NCBI GenBank assembly: GCA_964350895.1
Contig: CAYGMG010000052.1
Location: 1-24,487 of the forward strand
DNA from: Pseudomarimonas sp964350895
Lineage (GTDB): Bacteria > Pseudomonadota > Gammaproteobacteria > Xanthomonadales > Xanthomonadaceae
Reading direction: 5' to 3'
Length of the DNA: 24,487 nucleotides
Shown: positions 7,827-16,700 of the stretch, one piece after another
Numbering within the stretch: position 1 is the stretch's first letter
Layout: each line of letters starts with the position of its first letter
Position numbers and translations under genes: made by a program
The notes under the pieces: model-generated
Databases searched by the model: none
Seen by the model: the letters and a program-made list of their open reading frames with translations, nothing else
What the model was told of the DNA's origin: nothing

Positions 7827-9968
7827 GTGAAGCGCGCCGAAGCCCCACCGCTGAGCTTTTCCGAGTGGCTGCAGCTGCGCGGCGAGGCTTTGCCGGCACT
7901 GCCGGAGCCGCTATCGCAGTGGCTGCAGCAGCGGCTCTCCGCGCATCCGCCGCTGGAGAACGAGCTGGTCCAGACCCTGGCCATGCTGGATACCCTCGGC
8001 GCGGACCGCGAAACCCTGATTGCGGCGGCGCTCTATCCGCTCGAGCGCGAAGGCCAGACCGGCCTGTCGGAGCTGGATGCCAGCGAAGCGGTTGCGCTCC
8101 TGCTGCAGGGCCAGCGCGAGGCCGAGAAAGTCTGGTCGATCTATGTCAGCCGGCACGCCCAGGGCGGCGCCGAAGGCCTGCGCAGGCTGCTGCTGGCTAT
8201 CATCCGCGACCTGCGGGTTGTGCTGATCCTGCTGGCCCGGCAGCTGGTCCGGATGCGCCTTGCATCGACCCGGCCCGAGGCGGAGCGCGAGGCCCTGGCC
8301 CAGCTGACCGCGGACATCCACTCGCCGCTGGCCAATCGTCTGGGCATCTGGCAGGTCAAATGGGAGCTGGAGGATCTGGCCTTCCGCTATCTGCAGCCCG
8401 ACACCTACAAGCGGATTGCCAAGCTGCTCGACGAGCGCCGCGCCGACCGCGAGCGCTTTATCGACATGTTCAAGCAGCGCCTGCGCGAGGCCCTGCGCGA
8501 GGCAGGCGTCGATGCCGAAGTGGCCGGACGGCCCAAGCACATCTACAGCATCTGGAAGAAGATGCAGCGCAAGGGCCTGCCGTTCTCCGAGCTCTACGAC
8601 ATCCGCGCGGTGCGCGTGCTGGTCGGCGATGTCGGCCAGTGCTACGCGGCATTGGGCGTCGTGCACGGACTGTGGACGCCGGTGGCCAAGGAGTTCGACG
8701 ACTACATCGCCAATCCCAAGGGCAACAACTATCGCTCCCTGCACACCGCGGTGGTCGGCGAGCAGGGCAAGACGGTCGAGGTGCAGATCCGCTCGCGCGA
8801 AATGCACGACCACGCCGAGTTGGGAGTGGCCGCGCATTGGCGCTACAAGGAGGGCGGCGGCGCGGATGCCGGCTTCGAGCGCAAGATCGCCTGGATGCGC
8901 CAGCTGCTGGACAGCGCCCAGGGCGACGAGGACGGCGCCCTGGCCGCTGGCCTGTCGACCGAGCTGGTCGAGGACCGCATCTATCTGCTCACGCCGCAGG
9001 GCCAGGTGATCGACCTGCCGCGCGGCGGGACTGTGCTGGACTTCGCCTATCACGTGCATACCGAGGTCGGGCATCGCTGCCGAGGGGCCAAGGTCAATGG
9101 CCGGATCGTCCCGTTGACCCACCAGCCGCGCAGCGGCGACCGCGTCGAGATCCTCACCGGCAAGACCTCGGAACCGCGCCGCGACTGGCTGCTGCCGCAC
9201 AACGCCTACCTCGGCAGCGCTCGCGCGCGGGACAAGGTGCGTGCCTGGTTCCACAAGCTCGATCTGGCGCACAACCTGGCGGAGGGACGCGAGGTGCTGG
9301 AGCGCGAGCTCAAGCGTCTCGGCCTGCATCAGCAGGACCTGGCCCTGGCCCTGCCCAAGCTGCGCCTGCAGAAAATCGAGGACCTGTACGTCGCCGTGGC
9401 CTTGGGCGACGTCGGTCCGACCCAGGTGGCGCGCGCCCTGCACGAGCTGCAGCAGCCGGAGAACGAGCCGGCGCACTCCCAACGCACGGTTTCACCGACC
9501 TCTCGGCCGCCCAAGCCGCACAGCGGATTCACCGTTGAAGGCGTGGGCAACCTGCTGACCCAGATTGCGCGCTGCTGCCAGCCGGTGGCCGGCGATGCCA
9601 TCGTCGGCTATCTGACCCAGGGCCGCGGGGTGAGCGTCCACCGCGAGGGCTGCGCCAGCCTTGAGCGCCTGCTGGCCCGCCATCCGGAGCGGATGATGCC
9701 GGTTGAATGGGGCCGTCGCGGTGGGCAGAGCTTCAGCGTCGGGGTGCAGATTCGCGCCTACGATCGCAAGTCCCTGCTCAAGGACCTGACCAATGTGATC
9801 GGCACCAGCAGCGTGCACATCCTGTCGCTGGACAGCCGGGTCGACGAGGCCAACGGCTCGGCCGATCTTCGCTTCACCCTCAAGGTGCAGGATTACGACC
9901 AGCTGGGCACCCTGCTGGCCAGGCTCTCCGGGGTGGCAGGCGTGCTCGAGGCGCGACGGGCGGGATAG
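7827..9968 (+). CDS. relA: RelA-type (p)ppGpp synthetase (GTP/GDP pyrophosphokinase)
   Basis: A 713-residue RelA/SpoT long-form protein that transfers pyrophosphate from ATP to GTP or GDP, making the stringent-response alarmone when the ribosome senses uncharged tRNA. The N-terminal pseudo-hydrolase domain (about 1-180) lacks the HD motif required for (p)ppGpp hydrolysis. The synthetase domain (about 210-350) carries PKHIYSIWKKM, LYDIRAVRVLV, EFDDY at 289-293, NNYRSLHT and ELGVAAHWRYKEG. The EFDDY form is that of RelA; bifunctional SpoT/Rel enzymes instead carry an RxKD signature. A TGS domain (about 384-446), a helical and zinc-finger region with paired cysteines (ARCCQPVAG) and a C-terminal ACT domain (about 636-711) follow. 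The GTG start is preceded by CGAGGAA about 6 bases upstream. It is separated from the upstream gene by a terminator and from the kinase gene by 173 bases. Confidence 0.95.
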   Translation: MKRAEAPPLSFSEWLQLRGEALPALPEPLSQWLQQRLSAHPPLENELVQTLAMLDTLGADRETLIAAALYPLEREGQTGLSELDASEAVALLLQGQREAEKVWSIYVSRHAQGGAEGLRRLLLAIIRDLRVVLILLARQLVRMRLASTRPEAEREALAQLTADIHSPLANRLGIWQVKWELEDLAFRYLQPDTYKRIAKLLDERRADRERFIDMFKQRLREALREAGVDAEVAGRPKHIYSIWKKMQRKGLPFSELYDIRAVRVLVGDVGQCYAALGVVHGLWTPVAKEFDDYIANPKGNNYRSLHTAVVGEQGKTVEVQIRSREMHDHAELGVAAHWRYKEGGGADAGFERKIAWMRQLLDSAQGDEDGALAAGLSTELVEDRIYLLTPQGQVIDLPRGGTVLDFAYHVHTEVGHRCRGAKVNGRIVPLTHQPRSGDRVEILTGKTSEPRRDWLLPHNAYLGSARARDKVRAWFHKLDLAHNLAEGREVLERELKRLGLHQQDLALALPKLRLQKIEDLYVAVALGDVGPTQVARALHELQQPENEPAHSQRTVSPTSRPPKPHSGFTVEGVGNLLTQIARCCQPVAGDAIVGYLTQGRGVSVHREGCASLERLLARHPERMMPVEWGRRGGQSFSVGVQIRAYDRKSLLKDLTNVIGTSSVHILSLDSRVDEANGSADLRFTLKVQDYDQLGTLLARLSGVAGVLEARRAG

Positions 9969-9976
9969 TCCGCGGT

Positions 9977-9991
9977 GCCCGGCTACCGGGC
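9977..9991 (+). terminator. Weak hairpin after relA
   Basis: GCCCGG at 9977-9982 pairs with CCGGGC at 9986-9991 across a CTA loop, 8 bases after the relA stop. There is no T-tract, so this is either a poor intrinsic terminator or a mere 3'-end stabilising hairpin. Confidence 0.35.
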
Positions 9992-10141
9992 GCTGCCGCT
10001 GGAAATGCGCCGGGCGATGTCTGCGTCTTGAGGGCCCTGCCCGGTCGGTGGGCGAACGCCGGCGCTGTTCTGCGACGCCCGCGCTGGCTATGCTCGGCGA
10101 TCAGGCGGCCGGGTAGGGCGTCGAAGGGGGCACCAGGCGGC

Positions 10142-12598
10142 GTGATCGAGATTCCCGGATACCGCATCCTGCGACCGCTGGGGCACGGCGGCATGGCCAG
10201 CGTGCACCTGGCCCTGCAGGAGTCGGTCCAGCGCGAGGTCGCGCTGAAGATCATGTCGCCCACCCTGGCCGGCGATGGCCAGTTTGGCGAGCGCTTCCTG
10301 CGCGAAGCGCGGATTGCCGCACGCCTGCGCCATCCGCACGTGGTCCAGGTGCATGACGTCGGCCAGGCAGCCGGCCATCACTACATGGCCATGGAGCACC
10401 TGCCCGGCGGCGCCGTGGTCACCAGCAACCGCCCGCCGCGCGGCCTGCGCTTTGCGCTCCGGGTAACCCGCGAGATCGCCTCGGCGCTGGGCTACGCCCA
10501 CGGCCGCGGGGTGATCCACCGCGACATCAAGCCGGACAACATCCTGCTTCGCGAGGATGGCGCCGCCGTGCTCACCGACTTCGGCATCGCCCGCGCCAAC
10601 GACAACGTGCGGATGACCGTGACCGGCTCGATCATGGGCACGCCCAGCTACATGAGTCCGGAGCAGGCGCGCGGCGAAGAGCTCGACGGACGCTCGGACC
10701 TGTACAGCCTGGGCATCGTGTTCTTCGAGTTGCTGACCGGTCGCGTGCCGTACAGCGCCGAGGATCAGATCTCGGTCGGCATCATGCATCTCTCCGCGCC
10801 CCTGCCCAACCTGCCCGCCGAACTCGGCTGGCTCGACCCCTTGCTGCATCGGCTGCTGGCCAAGCAGCGAGATGCGCGACTTGGCAGCGGCGGCGAACTG
10901 GCCCAGGAGCTAGCCGAGATCGAGCAGCGCTTCACGCCGACGCCGATGCGCTCGACCATTCCGCAGCAGACGCCCTTGCCGGCGCCGTCTCAACCCAGCG
11001 CCAGCCATGTCGACGACAACGCGGGTCGCGAGCCGACCCTCGGTCAGGTCGACGCCGGGCTGATCGCCGATCGCAGCCGGCGGCGCCGACCGGCCAAGGC
11101 TGCGGTGGCTCGCTGGCCCTGGATCCTGCTGCTGCTGCTCGTCGCTGGCGGCGCTGCGGTGTGGCAGTTCCAGGATCGTCTGCGCGAGCTGCTGCCGCAA
11201 AGCCAGACCTCGGGCGTTCTGGACCGCGCCGAGCAGGCGCTCGCCCAGGGCCGGCTGCAGGATGACGCCACCGGCGGCGGCGCGCGCGAGCTGTTTGCCG
11301 CGGTGCTGGCAATCGATCCCGACAATCTGCGCGCTCGCGATGGACTCGCCCGGGTGGGCGAGCGATGGCTGCTGCGCGCTGAACAGGCGGTTTCGGCGGG
11401 CGATGCAAGCGGCGCCGAGTCGGCGCTGGAGCAGGCCCGCCAGCTGGCCGTTCCGGCGTCGCGCATCGACGCCATCGCCGTGCGTTTGCGCGAGGGCGCC
11501 ATGCGCGAGGACGACCTCGCCGGCTGGCTTGATGCCGCCCGCGAGGCCCGCGAAGCGGATCGCCTGGAGGAGGGCGAGGACAGCGCCATGGCGCTGTATC
11601 GCAAGGTGCTGGAACAGGATCCCGGCAATGCCCTGGCCCGCGACGGGATGGGCCAGGTACTCGCAGTACTGGTCGAGCGTGCGCGGCGACAGATCGATGC
11701 GACGGAGTTCGATGCCGCGCAGGCGCAGATCGAACGGATCGCCGCCCACGAGCCGGCCTTCCCCGAACTGCCGGCGCTGCGCGGCCGTCTGGCCGAGGCG
11801 CAACAGCAGCAGGGCGCGCAGCGCGAGGGCCTGATCGAACGGGCCGAGGCCCTGCTCGGCCGCGGACGGCTGACGGCTCCGCGTGACGACAATGCGCTGA
11901 CGCTGTTCCGCGCGGTGCTCGCCGAAACACCGCAGGAGCCCCGCGCCCTGCGCGGCATCGAGCGCATCGCTGCTGCGCTCTCTGCCCAGTTCGACCGCGC
12001 CGCCGCCGACTACGAGGTTGATCGCGCAAGCGATCTGCTAGCCACCCTGCGCGCCAACCAGCTGCTCTCCGACAGCGCCCTGCGCCGCGCCACTGAACGG
12101 CTGGACAGCGCGCGCCAGCGCGCCGAAGCCTTGAGCGCCCAGCGCAGTCGCGAGGCTGATCCGGCACGGCTGCGCAGCCTGCTCGACGAGGCATCGCAGG
12201 CGGTCGCTGCCGGCAATCTGTGGGGTCCGCCCGGCGAGAGCGCTTACGACAAGTACCGTCAGGTGCAGCGCGCCGAGCCGGACAACGCTGCTGCCCGGCA
12301 AGGCCTGCTGCAGCTGCCGCTGCGCGCCGCCGAGCATTTCGAGACGGCGCTCGGCACAGGACGGCTTGGGCGCGCGCGCGGCTACGTCGAGGGCCTGGAG
12401 AGCACCAGCGGCAACCCGCCAGGCCTTGCCGCGATGAAGCGCCGCCTCAGCCAGGCCTACGCCGGATACGCCACCGAGCGGCTCGGCGCCGGCGAGCTAC
12501 AGCGCGCCCGCGACGGGTTCCAGCAAGCGCTTGAACTGGACCCCGACAACCCCGACCTGGTCACCCTGCGCGCTCGGCTCGAGGCGGCCGGCGCCTAG
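10142..12598 (+). CDS. Membrane Ser/Thr protein kinase with periplasmic TPR-like repeat array
   Basis: An 818-residue Hanks-type kinase of the PknB/Stk class. The cytoplasmic domain (about 5-270) has the glycine loop GHGGMAS at 14-20, the ATP-anchoring Lys36 in VALK, the catalytic HRDIKPDN with Asp128, DFG at 146-148, and GTPSYMSPEQARG at the activation-segment end, so it should be active. A low-complexity linker leads to one membrane segment at about 325-345 (WPWILLLLLVAGGAAVW). The remainder (about 365-818) should be periplasmic. It holds TPR-like modules of about 100 residues with a recurring pattern, roughly AxxxGRLxxxxDxALxLYRxVLxxDPxNxxARxGL, starting near 365, 473, 569 and 686, with a degenerate last unit near 779. 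The GTG start follows GGGG-rich sequence at 10124-10130; the frame is open back into relA, but kinase homology starts here. Substrate unknown. Confidence 0.9.
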   Translation: MIEIPGYRILRPLGHGGMASVHLALQESVQREVALKIMSPTLAGDGQFGERFLREARIAARLRHPHVVQVHDVGQAAGHHYMAMEHLPGGAVVTSNRPPRGLRFALRVTREIASALGYAHGRGVIHRDIKPDNILLREDGAAVLTDFGIARANDNVRMTVTGSIMGTPSYMSPEQARGEELDGRSDLYSLGIVFFELLTGRVPYSAEDQISVGIMHLSAPLPNLPAELGWLDPLLHRLLAKQRDARLGSGGELAQELAEIEQRFTPTPMRSTIPQQTPLPAPSQPSASHVDDNAGREPTLGQVDAGLIADRSRRRRPAKAAVARWPWILLLLLVAGGAAVWQFQDRLRELLPQSQTSGVLDRAEQALAQGRLQDDATGGGARELFAAVLAIDPDNLRARDGLARVGERWLLRAEQAVSAGDASGAESALEQARQLAVPASRIDAIAVRLREGAMREDDLAGWLDAAREAREADRLEEGEDSAMALYRKVLEQDPGNALARDGMGQVLAVLVERARRQIDATEFDAAQAQIERIAAHEPAFPELPALRGRLAEAQQQQGAQREGLIERAEALLGRGRLTAPRDDNALTLFRAVLAETPQEPRALRGIERIAAALSAQFDRAAADYEVDRASDLLATLRANQLLSDSALRRATERLDSARQRAEALSAQRSREADPARLRSLLDEASQAVAAGNLWGPPGESAYDKYRQVQRAEPDNAAARQGLLQLPLRAAEHFETALGTGRLGRARGYVEGLESTSGNPPGLAAMKRRLSQAYAGYATERLGAGELQRARDGFQQALELDPDNPDLVTLRARLEAAGA

Positions 12599-12606
12599 TG
12601 TCCTGT

Positions 12607-12626
12607 CCCGGACATCTCTGTCCGGG
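12607..12626 (+). terminator. Hairpin after the kinase gene
   Basis: CCCGGACA at 12607-12614 pairs perfectly with TGTCCGGG at 12619-12626 over a TCTC loop, 8 bases after the kinase stop. No T-tract follows, so termination is probable rather than certain. Confidence 0.5.
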
Positions 12627-13035
12627 CCAGCGGACTGCGGCGGAACGGTCGACGGCGGTCCGCACATCCGAACACGCAGCGCCTGCTTCGCGATACCTCT
12701 CCAGCGTCCGCTACAGGCCGGGTCGCCAATCGACGGATAGCCTCGAAATCCTGCTCGCGATCCATCTGCTACAGCCCGTGGTGCTGCCTCGAGACGGGCC
12801 GCAACGACCGCAACCGATAGGTCAGCGGTCGCCCGTTGCTGCCGATCGCGCTGTCTGTCTTGCGATTCCCTTGCGGGCTGTCCGCGACCAGCATGCAGCG
12901 GCGGCCGCGCACAGTGCAGGCCAAGCGGAGCTAAACGTTCAGCTAAGAGCCTCGTTCATCGGGGAGTCCCCTGCGGCGCAGGCTGGTGGGTTAGGGTAGA
13001 CCGGTGCGTGTCGGTCTGATCGACGCCACACCGCA

Positions 13036-13132
13036 GCCGGCGCCGCAGAGCGCCGGCGCTGGGCTCGCCTGGGGCCGCTGCGGCTTGCAGCCGCCAGCGC
13101 CCCTGGCCCAGTCCACGGCCCGCAAAGGGCCG
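13036..13132 (+). promoter_or_regulatory. Structured leader: three successive hairpins
   Basis: Three inverted repeats lie in a row ahead of the Shine-Dalgarno of the gene at 13161. The first is GCCGGCGC (13036-13043) with GCGCCGGC (13050-13057). The second spans 13068-13106 as CC-T-GGGG-C-CGCTG-CGGCT, loop TGC, AGCCG-C-CAGCG-CCCC-T-GG: 16 base pairs with one T-T mismatch and one bulged C on each side. The third is CGGCCC (13116-13121) with GGGCCG (13127-13132). It could be a 5' untranslated regulatory structure, a small RNA, or a terminator of upstream transcription. No known riboswitch consensus was recognised. Confidence 0.45.
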
Positions 13133-13160
13133 CTCCATTCGCCTACGACAGGAGGCCCCC

Positions 13161-13553
13161 ATGGCTCACAACGACACCTACAAGCTATTCATGGACGCGC
13201 TGGACGTGGTCAACCGCTCGATCGAGGCCAATCGCGATGAAGGCGTCTACGGCAAGCTGATCGAAGGCTTCGACAAGTTTGCCGACCGGCACGTCTCCGC
13301 CGTCGCCCTGTACGGCGAGGATCCCGCGCATCCGTACGACTACTTCACCATCAAATACACCGCCGGCCGCTTCGAGCTGGTCGAGCGTGGCAAGGGCGAT
13401 CATGACACCGAGTGGAAGGTGTCCAAGGAATACCTGGTCGACGTGGTGGAGAACCCGCAGAAGTACATCGACCACCCGGCCAAGCTCGACCTCGAGTGGA
13501 TGAAGCACGCTTTGCCGGATACGGTCTCCAGCCTGTTCAAGAAGGTCGCCTGA
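13161..13553 (+). CDS. Small cytoplasmic protein of unknown function
   Basis: A 130-residue acidic-to-neutral protein without signal peptide or membrane segment. A consensus AGGAGG at 13150-13155 sits 5 bases before the ATG, the strongest ribosome-binding site in the window, suggesting efficient translation. Residues 1-40 look helical (LFMDALDVVNRSIEAN, YGKLIEGFDKF). The middle alternates as beta strands (VSAVALYGEDP, DYFTIKYTAGRFELVER), and the last part is helical (EYLVDVVENPQKYIDHP). The beta-plus-helix order faintly recalls SCP2-like sterol-carrier folds, but no diagnostic motif is present, so I assign no function. Its leader is strongly structured, and a hairpin at 13667-13689 may end its transcript. 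Confidence 0.85.
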   Translation: MAHNDTYKLFMDALDVVNRSIEANRDEGVYGKLIEGFDKFADRHVSAVALYGEDPAHPYDYFTIKYTAGRFELVERGKGDHDTEWKVSKEYLVDVVENPQKYIDHPAKLDLEWMKHALPDTVSSLFKKVA

Positions 13554-13666
13554 GCCTGCGTGGCAGCTGCGGACGGGCTGACGATGTTCCACCAGCCCGC
13601 CTGCGCCGCCTCGATGTCAACGTCCCCCTGTTTGCCCTGTTCGGCCCTGTCGTTTGCGGACTCATC

Positions 13667-13689
13667 AGCCGTCGGTTTCTTCGACGGCT
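13667..13689. terminator. Hairpin between convergent genes
   Basis: AGCCGTCG at 13667-13674 pairs perfectly with CGACGGCT at 13682-13689 over a 7-base loop. It lies between the ends of the small gene (13553) and the glycosyltransferase gene (13707), so it could act in both directions. T-tracts are weak on both sides. Confidence 0.45.
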
Positions 13690-13706
13690 CGCCGCAATCT
13701 TTGGAC

Positions 13707-16700
13707 TCAGCGGCGTCGTGGGGCGCGCAGCATGCGCTGGACCGCGCGCTGCGCCGAGGCGAAGCCGAAGTGTTCGCTGACGTTGGCAAGGCCAGCCCGG
13801 GACAGCTGCTGCCAGAGCGCTTCGTCGTCGTAAAGGCGCAGGATGGCGGCCGCGAGTTCGGCGGGTGATTCGCCCACCAGCACGTCGCGTCCGGGCTCCA
13901 GATGCATGCCCTCGACGGCGATCGGCGTGGCGACCACCGGCTGGCCGTAGCTCATGCTCATGTTGACCTTGCCCTTGACCCCGGCGCCGTAGCGCAGTGG
14001 GGCGACGGCGATCCGGCAGCCATCCATGAACGGCGCGATGTCCGGGACGAAGCCGTGGAAGACCACGCCGTCGCGCTGGCCGAGCGCGGCGAGCTGATCC
14101 GGGGCCTTGCTGCCGATGATATGGAAGCGGATCGCTGGATTGTCCTCGCGCACCCGTGGCATCACCTCGTCGCAGAACCAGTTCACCGCGTCGATGTTTG
14201 GCGGATGCTGGAAGCCGCCGACGAACATCAGGTCGGCGCGCTCGGCGAAGGCCTTGCGACAGCCGTAGACCTCATGCACGTTGGACAGTATCTCCACGGT
14301 GCTGGCCGGCGCTTCGCGCGACAGCAGTTCCTTCTCGACCGGGCTGACCACCAGGGTCAGGTCGACGGCGCGGATCAGGGCCAGCTCCTTGTCGCGGGTC
14401 CGCGCGGCGCCGCGGCGCAGTTCCTGGCTGCCGGACAGCTCGGCCTCGCGCTGCTCGCGCAGGTAGTGCAGATCGACGGTGTCGAACACGATGCGCGCTC
14501 CCGGCGCGTGCTGGCGCAGCGGCTCCAGGTAGTTGGACAGGATGTAGTGCCGGCTGACGATGATGGTGTCGAAGCGGCGGCCGTGCTCGGCCAGCCACGC
14601 CAGCGGGTCGCTGATGAAGGGATGCCACCAGACCTCGACGCCAAGCTGCTGCAGGTCGGAGGAGTAGCGTTCCACCCAGGCCCGGTTGTCGGCAAAGAAA
14701 CTCACCGCGCAGCCCTCGGCACGCAGCAGGCGGAACAGGTTGCTCAGGCGCACCGATCCGGAATCCTGGTCCGGCTGCGGCGTGGTGGCATCGATCACCA
14801 GCACCTGACGGCGCTGGCGGTGCTGGCGGGCGATCAGGATGTCGGTACCCGGCGCGGCGTGGCTGGCCAGCGTGTCGCGCCAGCGGGCGAGGAACTTCTC
14901 CTGATTGATCACCTGGTAGCGCTTGGTGCCGCTGCTGGTATCGGTGCCCGAGCTGATGCCCTCGAAGTGGATCACCACCGAGCGCGGCTGGTAATAGACC
15001 CGCCGGCCAGCGGCACGCACCTTCATCGCCAGGTCGGTGTCCTCGTAGTAGGCCGGCGCGTAATGTGCATCGAAGCCGCCGAACTCGTTGAACAGGGCGG
15101 CGGGAATGGCTATTGCCGCGCCGGAGCAGTAGTCAGCCTCGCGCAGGTAGTTGTAGCGTGGATCGGCCGGGTCATCGAAGCGGCCGTAGTTCCAGCCGGA
15201 GCCGTCGCTGAACACGATTCCGCCGGCTTCCTGCAGACGGCCGTCGGGATAGACCAGCTTGGCGCCGACCAGGCCGGCATCGGGCTGCTCGGCGAAGGTG
15301 TCGATCAGCGCGTCCAGCCAGCCGGCCTGCACCGCGGTGTCGTTGTTGAGGAAGACCAGATACTCGCCGCGAGCAAGGCTGGCACCCTGGTTGCAGGCGC
15401 CGATGAAGCCGAGGTTCCCGGCATTGCGGTGGAACACCAGGTTGGGGATTCCGGGGAGCAGCTCGGCGGTGCGGTCCTGGCCGCAGTCGTCGACCACGAT
15501 CACCTCGAACGACGTGCGCTGCGGATGCTCGACCAAGGAGCGCAGGCAGGTCAGGGTGTGGTCGAGATGGTTGTAGGCCGGAATCACGATGCTGGCGCGC
15601 GGGGAGTCGGCCTGCGCGAAGGCAATGCCGTCGATGTCCAGCCGGTCGCTGACCGTGGGCGCGACGGCCAGCGGCGGCGGCGCGGGCGCGGGGGCGAACT
15701 CGCGCTGCAGGCGGGTCAGGGTGCCCCTCAATCCGCGGGTGACCAGGCTGCGCCGTCCGCGTTGGGCGAGATTAGCGCTGCGCCGGGCGCTGAAGCGGAG
15801 GCGGGCAAGCAGCGCGACGAGCAGTCGCCGGCTCACCCGCAGCGGTGCGGTCAGCTTCCAGCTGGTGCTGGCGAGGATGGCATTGCGCTCGCGCTCGAAC
15901 TCATCGCGCTGGGCAGTGAGCGCGGAAACCCACTGCTCCAGCTGCTGGGCCCTTGCTTGCGTGGCGGCGAGCGCGGTCTCTGCGCTGGCGCGGCCGGCGC
16001 GTTCCACCGCGTGCGACTCCTGCAGCGCCGCGAACTGACCACGTTCGGTGGCCAGGATGGCTTCGAGGCTGCGCGCCCAGTCCAGCCGTTCGGCGGCCAG
16101 TCGGGTTTCCTGCTGGGCCCAGGTTGCGCGACGGTCGGACTCCTCGCGCAGGGCTTCAAGCGTCAACCGCAGCCTGCGCTGCTCGCGCTCGGCGCGGGCA
16201 AGCGCCAGCCGGGCGGCGTCGCGCTGGCCGGCTTCCGGCGGCGCCGGCAGGGGCGCGGCGGGCGCGGTCGAACGCGTGCTCAGCAGCGCTTGGTAGTCGG
16301 CGGCCATCGCCGTGAGATCGCGCTGCGGAGTGGCCGATAGCGGCTGCGGCGGCGCGCTCTGCAGGGTCCGGATCGCCGCCAGCAGCGCCTCCGCATTCGC
16401 CTCGATGAGCTGGTGGCCGGGCAGGTCCTGCAGCCGTTCGATGAAGCTGCCGCGGCGGGTGGCCAGCACCGGAACGCCAAGACTGAGCATTTCGCTCAGG
16501 GTGTAGCTGAAGGTCTCGGCCACGCTCGACAGCAGCAGGGCGGCATGCGGGCGCAGGCTGGCGACCCGCTGCGGCAGTTCCTCGCGCCGGTAATCGAGCA
16601 GCACGTGCACGCCGCGCGCGCCGAAAAAGCGCATGCCGGCGGCGCCGGCGCCGAGCAGGATCAGCTCGACGCCTTGTGGAAGGCGCGGAACGATCTGTTC

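Larger units (their letters stand above)
12599..13160. other. Non-coding stretch of 562 bases
   Basis: Apart from the hairpin next to the kinase stop and the structured leader near its right end, I recognise nothing here. A plus-strand frame (12598-12999) has no ribosome-binding site and an Arg/Ala/Pro-rich composition typical of a chance frame. Two short minus-strand frames (12769-12912 and 12596-12765) lie end to end but lack ribosome-binding sites and recognisable families; a decayed gene cannot be excluded. No inverted terminal repeats or target duplications were seen that would mark an insertion sequence. Confidence 0.5.

Noticed and set aside
5293..7899. 868-codon open frame antisense to the surface protein gene
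   Set aside because: The plus frame has a ribosome-binding site, signal peptide and beta-domain motifs. The antisense frame crosses a terminator and has none of these.
7827..8360. Possible bifunctional SpoT-type hydrolase activity
   Set aside because: The HD motif is absent from the N-terminal domain and the synthetase motif is EFDDY, both typical of synthesis-only RelA.
9707..10141. Upstream extension of the kinase frame into the end of relA
   Set aside because: The extension overlaps the relA ACT domain in another frame and has Arg/Gly/Pro-rich shadow composition. Kinase homology starts just after the GTG at 10142.
12598..12999. 133-codon plus-strand frame after the kinase gene
   Set aside because: It starts on the kinase stop, runs through a hairpin, has no ribosome-binding site and shows no recognisable pattern.
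13902..16340. 812-codon open frame antisense to the glycosyltransferase gene
   Set aside because: The minus frame shows three glycosyltransferase domains in order. The plus translation is a shadow rich in Ala, Gly and Val.
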